Of a stretch of 64,000 nucleotides of DNA, positions 1-8,350 are shown in pieces. A program made the translations under genes and the position numbers. Each line of letters begins with the position of its first letter. Position 1 is the first letter of the stretch. The notes below the pieces were generated by a model, which did no database searches, was not told where the DNA came from, and saw only the letters and a list, made by a program, of their open reading frames with translations. Origin of the DNA: Aquimarina brevivitae (GTDB lineage: Bacteria > Bacteroidota > Bacteroidia > Flavobacteriales > Flavobacteriaceae); contig NZ_SGXE01000008.1 of the NCBI RefSeq assembly GCF_004216895.1, forward strand, positions 29,774 to 93,773, in the 5' to 3' direction.

Positions 1-2
1 AT

Positions 3-1577
3 ACCGCCTTACAATCTTCTTTTAGTGTCAATAATATAGCACTGGTTAAAGGAAGACCACAATTACTTAATCTAAAAGAAATGATCCACCATTTTGTGGA
101 GCATAGACATGAGGTAGTTGTGCGAAGAACTAAGTATGAGTTAAAAAAGGCAGAAGAAAGAGCTCATATTTTAGAAGGATTGATTATTGCCTCTGACAAT
201 ATAGACGAGGTTATTGCGCTGATCCGTGCTTCTGCAAATGCAGAAGAGGCTCGCGAAAAGTTAATGGAGCGTTTTAAGCTTACCGAAATTCAAGCTAAGG
301 CTATTGTAGAAATGCGTCTACGACAGCTAACCGGTCTGGAGCAGGATAAGCTAAGAGCAGAGTATGAGGATTTGATGAAGACCATTGAAGATCTTAAGGA
401 TATTTTGGCTAAGAAAGAGCGCCGAATGGAAATTATAAAAGAAGAGTTGCTTGAGATCAAAGATAAGTATGGTGATGAACGTCGCTCAACTATTGAATAT
501 GCAGGAGGTGACTTAAGTATTGAGGATATGATCCCAGATGAAAAGGTAGTGATTACTATTTCTCATGCAGGTTATGTCAAAAGAACACCACTTAATGAAT
601 ATAAAAAGCAAAATAGGGGTGGGGTAGGTCAAAAGGCAAGTACCACAAGGAATGAAGATTTCTTAGAGCACTTGTTTGTTGGTACTAATCACCAATATAT
701 GATTTTCTTTACCCAAAAGGGAAGATGTTTCTGGATGCGCGTTTATGAAATACCTGAGGGAAGTAAAGCTTCTAAAGGACGTGCTATTCAAAACCTGATC
801 AATATTGAAAATGACGATAAGGTAAAGGCATTTATTTGTACTCAGGATCTAAAAGATGAGGAGTATATCAATTCTCACTATGTCATTATGGCAACTAAAA
901 AGGGTCAGGTTAAAAAGACTTCTTTAGAACAGTATTCAAGGCCAAGAACTAATGGTATTAATGCTATTACTATTAAGGATGGTGATGAACTGCTTGAAGC
1001 TAAGTTAACTGATGGAAAAAGTCAGGTGATGTTAGCTGTGAAATCAGGTAAAGCTATACGATTTGAGGAAGAGAAAACAAGGCCTATGGGTAGAAATGCA
1101 TCGGGTGTTAGAGGTATTCGATTAGCTGATGATAATGATGAGGTAATTGGTATGGTTTCAGTAAATGATTTTGAAAGTAATATCTTAGTGGTCTCTGAAA
1201 ACGGATATGGAAAGCGCTCTAGCCTAGAGGATTATAGAATCACTAATCGTGGAGGAAAGGGAGTTAAAACTATTTCCGTTACCAATAAAACAGGTGGTTT
1301 GGTAGCTATTAAAAATGTTACTGATGCAGATGATCTCATGATTATTAATAAATCTGGAATTGCAATTCGTATGGCAGTGGAAGATTTAAGAGTAATGGGT
1401 CGTGCCACACAAGGAGTAAGGCTTATTAATCTAAAAGGTAAAGATGCTATTGCGGCGGTCGCTAAGGTGATGCAGGACGAGGACGAAATAAGCGATGAAG
1501 ATGAATTAACAAATGAGGCCAATTCTTCAGGTGAAGGGGAGGCTGGCACAATAATTGATAATGAAAGCGAAGATTAA
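3..1577 (+). CDS. gyrA: DNA gyrase subunit A, C-terminal part (5' end outside window)
   Basis: This is the A subunit of DNA gyrase, which breaks and rejoins DNA and wraps it for negative supercoiling in the cytoplasm. The reading frame is open from base 3, so the N-terminal breakage-reunion domain and catalytic tyrosine lie outside the window. The visible part starts in the coiled-coil region (GRPQLLNLKEMIHHFVEHRH) and continues into the six-bladed beta-pinwheel. A GyrA-box-like NRGGVGQK is encoded near base 613, which favours GyrA over ParC. The last ~35 residues are a very acidic tail, common in GyrA. The stop lies 25 bases before the start of the next gene on the same strand. Confidence is high for the family and for truncation by the window edge. 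Confidence 0.96.
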   Translation, partial: TALQSSFSVNNIALVKGRPQLLNLKEMIHHFVEHRHEVVVRRTKYELKKAEERAHILEGLIIASDNIDEVIALIRASANAEEAREKLMERFKLTEIQAKAIVEMRLRQLTGLEQDKLRAEYEDLMKTIEDLKDILAKKERRMEIIKEELLEIKDKYGDERRSTIEYAGGDLSIEDMIPDEKVVITISHAGYVKRTPLNEYKKQNRGGVGQKASTTRNEDFLEHLFVGTNHQYMIFFTQKGRCFWMRVYEIPEGSKASKGRAIQNLINIENDDKVKAFICTQDLKDEEYINSHYVIMATKKGQVKKTSLEQYSRPRTNGINAITIKDGDELLEAKLTDGKSQVMLAVKSGKAIRFEEEKTRPMGRNASGVRGIRLADDNDEVIGMVSVNDFESNILVVSENGYGKRSSLEDYRITNRGGKGVKTISVTNKTGGLVAIKNVTDADDLMIINKSGIAIRMAVEDLRVMGRATQGVRLINLKGKDAIAAVAKVMQDEDEISDEDELTNEANSSGEGEAGTIIDNESED

Positions 1578-1602
1578 ACTAAATTCTATAAACATTCAAA
1601 TA

Positions 1603-2877
1603 ATGAAGACTAAATTTATCGTAGTACTTTTTCTTGCAATCGGTGCTACAGGATTTTCTCAAAAAAGGGCACTTAGATCTGCCTCTAAAGCGCTAAGATC
1701 GGGGGAGCTTGATACAGCTATTGAAGCGCTTAATGCTGCTGAAGCTCAGCTAGCACAAGCAGATGAAAAAGAAAAATCAGAATATTATTTTTTGAAAGGT
1801 CAGGCATATGCTGCTTCTGCAGGTACTTCTGTGGAGAAGTTAGAAAAAGCTGCTGAAGCATTTTTAAAAGTTGCTGAGGTAGAGGAGAAATTTGATATTT
1901 CTAAAAATAGCAAAGATGCGCAAGCACAGTTGCTTAAGCTTCGTCAGTCCTTGATAGAACAGGCAATTGCTGATCAAAATGCTTCTAATTACAAAGCAGC
2001 TTCTGACAAATTGTATCTGGGTTACAAAACCAACAAAAAAGATACGGTTTATCTATACTACGCAGCAGGTAATGCAGTTAATGGCAGAGAATATGACACT
2101 GCGTTAGATTATTATAATACGCTGTTAGATTTAGGTTATAATGGATCTACAGAGCAATATGTTGCAACTAACAAAGAAACAGGAGAAGTTGATGTGTTTG
2201 ATAGCAAACAAGCTAGAGATTTAACAGTAAAAGCTGGTACACACATTAAACCTGAAATGAGAGTTACTGCTTCTAAAACAGGAGAGATAGCTAAGAATGT
2301 AGCGCTAATTTACATCAATCAAGGAAAAGATGAGTTAGCCATGAAAGCTATGGAGAAAGCTAAAGAAGAGAACCCTGAGGATTCTTCTTTGATGCAAGCA
2401 GAAGCGGATATGTATTATAAGCTTGGTAATATAGCTAAGTACAAGGAGATTATGGAGCAAATTGTTGCCAATGATCCTGAAAATGCTGATTTATTATATA
2501 ATTTAGGTGTTAGTTCTTCCAAGTTAGGTGATAATGAGCAGGCTATTGCATATTATGAAAAAGCATTAGAGATCAGACCTGATTATACATCGGCTCAAGT
2601 GAATATAGCCTCATTAATTCTTAGTGAAGAAGCAGCACTTGTAGAAGAAATGAATAGCTTAGGTACATCAAGTGCAGACTATAAGAGATATGATGAGCTT
2701 AATGAAAAAAGACAAGGGATTTATAAGAGAGCAATTCCTTATCTAGAAGGTGCGCTTAATAATAAACCTGATAATGTTGAAGTAGTTCGTACACTGATGA
2801 ATATTTTTTATCAGTTAGATGACCCTAGAGCTGAAGCAATGAAGAATAAGCTTAAATCCTTAGAAGGGGGAAACTAA
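1603..2877 (+). CDS. Secreted tetratricopeptide-repeat protein
   Basis: The protein has 424 residues with a cleavable signal peptide (MKTKFIVVLFLAIGATGFSQ), so it is exported to the periplasm or envelope. Helical TPR-type repeats run through most of the chain. The clearest are around residues 290-345, with the pattern LYNLGVSSSKLGDNEQAIAYYEKALEIRP split over two helices. TPRs mediate protein-protein contacts; no enzymatic domain is visible. The frame is open upstream to a TTG at 1555 and an ATG at 1561. I chose the ATG at 1603 because the signal peptide begins there and it does not overlap gyrA. It follows gyrA in the same direction and ends before a strong terminator, and is likely co-transcribed with gyrA. 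Its specific role is unknown. Confidence 0.85.
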   Translation: MKTKFIVVLFLAIGATGFSQKRALRSASKALRSGELDTAIEALNAAEAQLAQADEKEKSEYYFLKGQAYAASAGTSVEKLEKAAEAFLKVAEVEEKFDISKNSKDAQAQLLKLRQSLIEQAIADQNASNYKAASDKLYLGYKTNKKDTVYLYYAAGNAVNGREYDTALDYYNTLLDLGYNGSTEQYVATNKETGEVDVFDSKQARDLTVKAGTHIKPEMRVTASKTGEIAKNVALIYINQGKDELAMKAMEKAKEENPEDSSLMQAEADMYYKLGNIAKYKEIMEQIVANDPENADLLYNLGVSSSKLGDNEQAIAYYEKALEIRPDYTSAQVNIASLILSEEAALVEEMNSLGTSSADYKRYDELNEKRQGIYKRAIPYLEGALNNKPDNVEVVRTLMNIFYQLDDPRAEAMKNKLKSLEGGN

Positions 2878-2950
2878 TAGACAAAAACTAGGTTTTATGG
2901 CGGAAAAAATGTTTTTCCGACTTTTTTCTGACTATTAAATATGATTTAAT

Positions 2951-2985
2951 AAAAGCCCTGCTAAATGAATTTAGCAGGGCTTTTT
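2951..2985. terminator. Bidirectional rho-independent terminator
   Basis: A 16-bp stem (AAAAGCCCTGCTAAAT paired with ATTTAGCAGGGCTTTT) closes a two-base loop. It is flanked by A and T runs, so it can terminate in both directions. It sits between the plus-strand TPR gene and the minus-strand gene that follows. Confidence 0.9.
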
Positions 2986-3009
2986 CTATAAGGAATAATA
3001 GGTAAATCC

Positions 3010-3417
3010 CTATACGGATATCTTTCTTTCCAACAGTTGGATATTGCTTTGTAATCTTTCCTTTACAATATTCATCATTCGCTTATTGAGCGCAGATGAA
3101 TTTTGAATATAGATTAAATACTCCTCTACGGTAAATTGACCTATGATCATACCTTTTAAACTGTTTCTAAACTTCATATCCTTTTGAATGGCATTTTCAA
3201 TATAGGATAATTTTTTTTCTACAGTGAGATCATAAAATGTGTTTTTTCTTTTCGCTATATAATTTCTAAATACTTCGATAAGTAAGTCGTTTTGAAGTTT
3301 CACTATAGGTCGAATGGTTTCGTTCTGAAACTTTTCGTCGGCAGTCATGTTATCGTGTACTTTAGCACTTAAGATTTCTGGTCGTAAGGCCAGTAAGTTT
3401 GTTTCCCTGTTTTCCAT
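3010..3417 (-). CDS. Conserved small cytoplasmic protein of unknown function
   Basis: This is a 135-residue, mostly helical and charged protein with no signal peptide or membrane segment. I recognise the type from Flavobacteriaceae genomes (MENRETNLLALRP start, core KGMIIGQFTVEEY). There it often carries the label glyoxalase, but I see no metal-ligand pattern or beta-alpha repeats of the VOC fold, so I do not endorse that function. The frame is open 20 codons further upstream to 3477. The ATG at 3417 is preferred because the conserved-looking sequence starts there. It converges with the TPR gene at the terminator near 2951-2985 and probably has its own promoter. Confidence 0.75.
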   Translation of the reverse strand: MENRETNLLALRPEILSAKVHDNMTADEKFQNETIRPIVKLQNDLLIEVFRNYIAKRKNTFYDLTVEKKLSYIENAIQKDMKFRNSLKGMIIGQFTVEEYLIYIQNSSALNKRMMNIVKERLQSNIQLLERKISV

Positions 3418-3535
3418 AATAAAAGAACGTTTACTAAAAATACGTAATAGATGAACGTATGTTTTGTTATTGATCACTTTCTTGTCAACTAGTTATGAAC
3501 AAGTACGATCATCTTCGTTATGTCTAAAAATACAA

Positions 3536-3558
3536 AAGCCTCCTAAATCAGGAGGCTT
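3536..3558 (-). terminator. Rho-independent terminator after the BNR-repeat gene
   Basis: The 9-bp stem AAGCCTCCT / AGGAGGCTT has a 5-base loop. On the minus strand it is followed by TTTTGTATTTTT. It lies 26 bases after the stop of the 3585-6650 gene. Confidence 0.85.
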
Positions 3559-3584
3559 CACAAGTATTAAGTAATTGATAAACT

Positions 3585-6500
3585 TTATTTTAAAAAGGCT
3601 GCCTTATCCTTGTAAGTAACTGCAGGCTTCTCATTTTTTGCTAAATACTTCTCTAGTTTGTCCACTTCTTTTTCTTGTATAGTTTTGAACGTGACTAAAG
3701 CCTTATCAAGCTGCGCTTCTAATATAGCTTTGTTCTCTAATTGTCCGGCAGATGGGGTTTCAAATTGATTAGCAACCTCCGCATACAGTTCAGATAACTT
3801 TTCTCTTAATTCAGGCTCAGCTTCATTTACATAGTTGTCTCCAGTAGTGACAACTAATGTCTTTTTAAGGTCATTGAGTTTTGAAACTACAGCACTGGTA
3901 ATTTTTTCAGCTTTAGGATCATTTTTTTTAAGCTCTTCAGCAGTTTTGATGATTTCATCTATACGATACACTAAATATGCTAACTCTTCCATGTCATCAA
4001 AAAGTGCTTTAGCAATTTTCTGTTGCTGAGCTCGCTCGGATTCAGTAACGATGGAATTAGGATCGTTTTTGATTTCAATTGTAGTTTCATACCTGTTTTT
4101 TCCTTTGGAAAGTACAGCTTTATAGCTGCCTGCAGGAGCTCTTGGAGCTGTAAACCCTCCAAAAGTCAGTGTTTTACCTGCTGCTACCTTCGGTCCTTTA
4201 GTTCTAAAATTCCAGTCTACAATATTAATACCTTTAGATTTACCGGGTGTTAAGGATACAATTTCATTACCTGCCATATCTTCTATGGATAAGGTCATTT
4301 TACCGAAGGTGTGTCTCTTTTTAAGGTAGTAAATAATTTGAGCAGATGAACTAGGATTAGCTCCCACAAATTGAAGTTCAGTGCTTCCTCCGCCAAAACC
4401 ACCTTCCTCGGTTACTACATAAGGTTTAGTGTCAAAAAAATGCACATCCTTATTTAACGTGGCCTGATTTATTTGCCTCAAAGGAGAGATATCATCAATA
4501 ATAATGACGCCTCTACCGTGGGTACCTAGTACAAGATCATTGGTTTTCTTCTGCAAATCGATAAAATGTACTGCTGTTGCTGGCATGTTGTTGGTAAATC
4601 TAGACCAATTTTTACCACCATCAATAGTAATAAATAGTCCAAACTCAGTACCTAGATATAGGATATCTTCATTTTCATAATCCTCTTGAATATTTCTGGC
4701 AAAACCGATAATATCATCAGTAACTAATGATTTCCAGCTTTGACCATAATCGGTTGTTTTATAAACATAGGGATTCATGTCATTATTATTATGACCATCA
4801 AAAACCGCATATGCGGTTCCTTCATTATGCACACTAGCTTCTATGTGATAAACCCAGGTGTTTTTTGGTAGGTTCGGAACGTTTTCTACAACATTCGTCC
4901 AGTTCTTACCACCATCGGTAGTTATTTGTACATTACCGTCATCAGTACCTACCCATATTGTTTTTTCATCTAGTGGTGATTCTGCAATGGTAAAGATGGT
5001 TGTATGCGTTTCAGCCCCGGATTTATCCTTAGAAATACCACCAGACTCTTTATCCTGCTTTGCAGGATCATTGGTAGTTAAATCAGGAGAAATAATTTTC
5101 CAGTTATCACCTTGGTCTTCACTGACGTGCAGAAATTGACTACCTATATATAATCTGTCAGGTTGATGCTCACTTATAGCAATAGGGGCGTTCCAGTTAA
5201 ATCTTAAATCTGCCTTTCCTTTGACCTTAAGTGGTTTCACATTCTTGGTTTGGTTCTTTGCGATATCATAGCGCCATAGGTTTTGCGCTCCTTGCATTTC
5301 AGAATAAATAATCTGCTTAGTAGGGTGCCTCAACACTCTAAAACCATCACCGACTCCAACTCTGGTCCAATCACGCGCTTCTATACCACCCGGAGAAGAG
5401 GAGGGGCCATACCAGGATCCATTATCTTGTAAACCTCCATATACATTGTATGGTTCTTCATTATCTACGCTAATATGGTAAAATTGAGATAATGGTAAAT
5501 TGTCTACCATATCTAAGGTAGCACCACCATCCCAACTTCGATACACGCCTCCATCAGTGCCGACATACATGCGATCTGAATTGTTGATATCAAAAATAAT
5601 GTCGTGAATATCGGAGTGCATAGCTCCAAGATTCTTGAAGGTTTTACCTCCATCTCTAGAAATTGAACCATTTAAGCCTCCTTTGACTAAAATATCTGGA
5701 TTCTTAGGATCTACTACAATTCTTGAGAAATAAAATGGTCTTACTACCAGTCCAAAATCTCCATTAAGTAACTTCCAGCTTTTACCGTAATCTTCAGATT
5801 TGTATAATCCTTTATCTTTTTTGCTTTCGACAACGGCGTAAACAATTTTTGGGTCCGAAGGGGCGACAGCAACTGCAATTCTTCCTAGATTCCCTTCTGG
5901 AAATCCGTTGTGTATTTTATTCCAGGTTTTCCCTCCATCCGTAGTTTTATATAGTGCACTGTTAGGTCCTCCTGAATTGAAACCCCAAGCGGTTCTTCTA
6001 AATTCCCACATAGAAGCATAAAGTACATCTGGATTTTGAGGATCCATTACCAAATCACCAGCACCGGTAGTTTGATCGATATATAATATTTTTTCCCAAT
6101 TCTTACCTCCATCAGTGGTTTTGTAAATACCGCGTTCTTCACTATCACCCCATAAAGCACCTAATACGCCAACATAAATTTCATTAGAGTTAGAGGGATT
6201 GATTGTAATACTACTGATACGCTCTGATTTGTCAAAGCCAACTTTCTTCCAATTGGCTCCGCCATCTTTAGTGACGTAAAGGCCATCTCCAACGGAAACG
6301 CTATTGCGAGTCCAGATTTCACCAGTTCCAACCCATATGGTGTTATCAGGATCATTAGGATCAACAGTAATCGCACCAATGGATTGGGCGTGTTCATCAA
6401 ATATCGGTGCAAAAGTGGCTCCTCCATCGGTAGATTTCCAGACACCACCACCTGCAGCTCCAGCATATAAAATTCGACTGTTGGTAGGGTGATTTGCTAA

Positions 6501-6650
6501 GTCAATGATCCTTCCACTCATCAGCGCAGGCCCAATATGACGGGCTTCTAGGTTGCCAAAAAGCTCTTTGCCTTTAAGAACAACTTCTTGCGCTTTAATG
6601 CTAACTGTGGCGCATAACAATGCTCCGGCAATTATATATTTTTGTATCAT
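3585..6650 (-). CDS. Secreted BNR/Asp-box (sortilin-like, VPS10-type) beta-propeller protein
   Basis: This is a 1021-residue exported protein with signal peptide MIQKYIIAGALLCATVSIKA. About eleven Asp-box motifs (S/T-x-D-G-G-x-T/N-W; for example STDGGATF, TKDGGANW, TTDGGKNW, SEDYGKSW, TIDGGKNW) are spread over roughly residues 70-690. This implies one or two large beta-propellers like those of sialidase/sortilin-type proteins. The region after residue ~730 has a beta-rich part followed by a helical, probably coiled, tail. No sialidase arginine triad is obvious, so an enzymatic role is not supported. Such proteins are often annotated as glycosyl hydrolases by fold only. It shares its strand with the LolA-like gene upstream, but a terminator separates the two. 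It may act on or bind surface polymers; this is inference. Confidence 0.88.
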   Translation of the reverse strand: MIQKYIIAGALLCATVSIKAQEVVLKGKELFGNLEARHIGPALMSGRIIDLANHPTNSRILYAGAAGGGVWKSTDGGATFAPIFDEHAQSIGAITVDPNDPDNTIWVGTGEIWTRNSVSVGDGLYVTKDGGANWKKVGFDKSERISSITINPSNSNEIYVGVLGALWGDSEERGIYKTTDGGKNWEKILYIDQTTGAGDLVMDPQNPDVLYASMWEFRRTAWGFNSGGPNSALYKTTDGGKTWNKIHNGFPEGNLGRIAVAVAPSDPKIVYAVVESKKDKGLYKSEDYGKSWKLLNGDFGLVVRPFYFSRIVVDPKNPDILVKGGLNGSISRDGGKTFKNLGAMHSDIHDIIFDINNSDRMYVGTDGGVYRSWDGGATLDMVDNLPLSQFYHISVDNEEPYNVYGGLQDNGSWYGPSSSPGGIEARDWTRVGVGDGFRVLRHPTKQIIYSEMQGAQNLWRYDIAKNQTKNVKPLKVKGKADLRFNWNAPIAISEHQPDRLYIGSQFLHVSEDQGDNWKIISPDLTTNDPAKQDKESGGISKDKSGAETHTTIFTIAESPLDEKTIWVGTDDGNVQITTDGGKNWTNVVENVPNLPKNTWVYHIEASVHNEGTAYAVFDGHNNNDMNPYVYKTTDYGQSWKSLVTDDIIGFARNIQEDYENEDILYLGTEFGLFITIDGGKNWSRFTNNMPATAVHFIDLQKKTNDLVLGTHGRGVIIIDDISPLRQINQATLNKDVHFFDTKPYVVTEEGGFGGGSTELQFVGANPSSSAQIIYYLKKRHTFGKMTLSIEDMAGNEIVSLTPGKSKGINIVDWNFRTKGPKVAAGKTLTFGGFTAPRAPAGSYKAVLSKGKNRYETTIEIKNDPNSIVTESERAQQQKIAKALFDDMEELAYLVYRIDEIIKTAEELKKNDPKAEKITSAVVSKLNDLKKTLVVTTGDNYVNEAEPELREKLSELYAEVANQFETPSAGQLENKAILEAQLDKALVTFKTIQEKEVDKLEKYLAKNEKPAVTYKDKAAFLK

Positions 6651-6672
6651 AATTACTGAATTTGAGTAAAAA

Positions 6673-6701
6673 AAATCCCCAAGACGAGTGTTTGGGGATT
6701 T
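6673..6701 (-). terminator. Rho-independent terminator after the LolA-like gene
   Basis: An inverted repeat AAATCCCCAA / TTGGGGATTT surrounds a 9-base loop. On the minus strand it is followed by a run of eight T. It separates the LolA-like gene from the BNR gene downstream. Confidence 0.85.
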
Positions 6702-6715
6702 GAAGTATTATTAAA

Positions 6716-7453
6716 TTATTTTCCTTCTGGAAATACGAAAAGTGATTCTTCAATCTCAGGGTTTAAAACAAACTCTTTAAATTCCATACTTTGAAATTGA
6801 TTGCTTTGTGAAAACGGAAAGTAAAGACCATCTACCTCTTGATAATCACTAACGATCATTTTAACCGTTTGACCTTTCATTGGTCCGTCTTGTACCTCTT
6901 CTTCAATAACAATCGGAACAAAGTTTTCAGTGTCAAAATAATAATGAGAAATATTAGGGATTTCTTGCCCATCTTTGACAACAGGGTCTTTTACTACTTT
7001 TATTTTAAAAGCTTCTGTTCCATCAACGGTTTCTTTACCGACTAGTTCTACCGTAAATCCTTTGTCTTTATAGTTAAGAAAAGGTGACGGCCATTCTTTA
7101 GCCAAGTTTTTCATATTCTGATTCGCTTCGCTATCATTTTTTTCAGGCTCCATGGTCATTTGATTTCTAGTCCACGAGGTTTCACCATCGTATGCTGACC
7201 ACGTCATTTTTTGACCTTGCAAATCAATTTTTGTAGCTTGTTTACCGTCTTTTAGCATTACTTGTTCAAAAGGAATTTCCATTCCTTGCATTTTCATGAC
7301 GCCAACCATTTTTACACCTTCCAGGTTTTTCCATTTTTCAATACCGCCAGTATTTTCAAAATAATTGGTTAGGATTTCATCTACATCTTGCGCATTGGCA
7401 GGAGCAATAATAGCTAATACTAAAGCTACGATCAGTGTTTTTAGAGTATTCAT
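6716..7453 (-). CDS. Exported LolA/LolB-like lipid-binding protein
   Basis: The protein has 245 residues and a signal peptide (MNTLKTLIVALVLAIIAPANAQ). The mature part resembles the outer-membrane lipoprotein-sorting (LolA-like) half-barrel common in Bacteroidota. It shows alternating beta strands (VKMVGVMKMQGMEIPFEQVM, then TWSAYDGETSW, then VELVGKETVDGTEAFKIKV) and a late YYFDTENFVPI element. LolA-fold proteins carry acyl chains of lipoproteins through the periplasm. Diverged paralogues like this one have unknown ligands, and a classical LolA is separately encoded at 37461-38099. It begins about 400 bases from the divergent histidine-rich gene. Confidence 0.7.
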   Translation of the reverse strand: MNTLKTLIVALVLAIIAPANAQDVDEILTNYFENTGGIEKWKNLEGVKMVGVMKMQGMEIPFEQVMLKDGKQATKIDLQGQKMTWSAYDGETSWTRNQMTMEPEKNDSEANQNMKNLAKEWPSPFLNYKDKGFTVELVGKETVDGTEAFKIKVVKDPVVKDGQEIPNISHYYFDTENFVPIVIEEEVQDGPMKGQTVKMIVSDYQEVDGLYFPFSQSNQFQSMEFKEFVLNPEIEESLFVFPEGK

Positions 7454-7853
7454 TATTAAGTTAATTTGATGTTTCTATAAAGTTAGTCATTGGAATGCAA
7501 ATTTTGTTACAGATTGAGTAAAATTTATTTTTCTACAAATAGAGTATTCCGCTTTTGAGGAATAACAAGTACTACTGTCGATTTTGAGAGCGTTGAATGC
7601 TATTTATAATAGTAAGGATTTGGTTTTAGTTGTTCATGGTGGCTGATTTTTAAAAGGTTGTAGGTGGTTAAAATAATAATTTACTGTTTTGGAGTCAACG
7701 TAGTGTGTTAAAATTTCGATCTTATTTGGTAGTTGATCTAATTTTTGTGTATTTTAGCGATGAATTTAAATAACTAAAGGGTTTAATTGTAAGAATTATA
7801 GGTTTTGTTTTTAAATTTTAAAATATAGCTAACTAAATAACACTTTGCAGAAT
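7454..7853. other. Intergenic region between divergent genes
   Basis: This AT-rich stretch of about 400 bases separates the minus-strand LolA-like gene and the plus-strand histidine-rich gene. The only supported element is a flavobacterial-type promoter at 7725-7757. That would leave an unusually long leader of roughly 90 bases before the ATG at 7854. I saw no convincing RNA gene, riboswitch or repeat. Confidence 0.6.
7725..7757 (+). promoter_or_regulatory. Candidate flavobacterial sigma promoter
   Basis: TTTG at 7725-7728 is followed after 21 bases by TATTTTAG at 7750-7757, one mismatch from the TAnnTTTG -7 consensus. The spacing equals that of the better match upstream of ftsK. Confidence 0.45.
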
Positions 7854-8282
7854 ATGACAAAATTAGCATCTATTTCATTGATAATGTTATCTTTATGTTT
7901 TACAACAAAAGTTTTTAGCCAACAAAGTAAAGGTGAAATCGAAGTTAAAAGTGTTATTTTGTCGAATTTTGAAGCTATTCATCCTGAACATCATACACAA
8001 GATGCCCTAGTTACTGAAGTTAGTGAACATCATACACAAGATGCCCTAGTTACTGAAGTTAGTGAACATCATCACTGTGATGACCATAACCACGCTAATA
8101 TGGTTGCAGGAGCAGATACTAATACTATCATAGCATCAGCTATTAAGGACTTCTTATCTTCGGATGAAGGTGCTGATTTTAATTGTTCGGGTGGTTTCTG
8201 TATGAACGAAAATCATTACCATAAAAAAGGACTTACCGCAAAGAGACAGTACTTCTTCTACTTTCTTAAGATTGCTTGCTAA
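7854..8282 (+). CDS. Small exported histidine-rich protein, possible metal binder
   Basis: This is a 142-residue protein with an N-terminal signal peptide ending near KVFSQ. The middle is histidine-rich: two perfect copies of EHHTQDALVTEVS, then EHHHCDDHNH. After that come two cysteines in NCSGGFC and a basic, aromatic C-terminus ending in cysteine. Clusters of His, Cys and Asp in an exported protein suggest binding of zinc, copper or nickel, but I recognise no named family. A TTG three codons upstream is possible; ATG is preferred. It precedes the helicase gene with its own stop and a separate candidate promoter in between, so the two may be regulated independently. Confidence 0.72.
   Translation: MTKLASISLIMLSLCFTTKVFSQQSKGEIEVKSVILSNFEAIHPEHHTQDALVTEVSEHHTQDALVTEVSEHHHCDDHNHANMVAGADTNTIIASAIKDFLSSDEGADFNCSGGFCMNENHYHKKGLTAKRQYFFYFLKIAC
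7986..8063 (+). repeat. Perfect 39-bp tandem duplication inside a coding region
   Basis: The 39-base unit at 7986-8024 is repeated without change at 8025-8063, and a third partial start (GAACATCAT) follows at 8064. The unit is 13 codons, so the frame is kept. Identity at every third base indicates a very recent duplication. Confidence 0.97.
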
Positions 8283-8294
8283 ACTCATGGGTTA

Positions 8295-8329
8295 TTGTTT
8301 TAACGCCTTAGGTAAATAATGTACTTTTG
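8295..8329 (+). promoter_or_regulatory. Candidate promoter of the DEAD-box helicase gene
   Basis: TACTTTTG at 8322-8329 fits the flavobacterial TAnnTTTG -7 box. A weak TTG at 8295-8297 lies slightly too far upstream (24 bases). The box is 21 bases before the ATG at 8351. Confidence 0.45.
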
Positions 8330-8350
8330 TGCCTAAATTCGATAATATTT

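Noticed and set aside
1232..1549. Minus-strand frame opposite gyrA
   Set aside because: It is Ser/Ile-rich antisense of a well-conserved gene and has no independent signals.
3010..3417. Glyoxalase annotation
   Set aside because: No VOC-fold repeats or metal ligands are visible in the helical sequence.
7986..8072. Possible CRISPR-like direct repeats
   Set aside because: The units are contiguous with no spacers, lie in frame inside a gene, and no cas genes are near.
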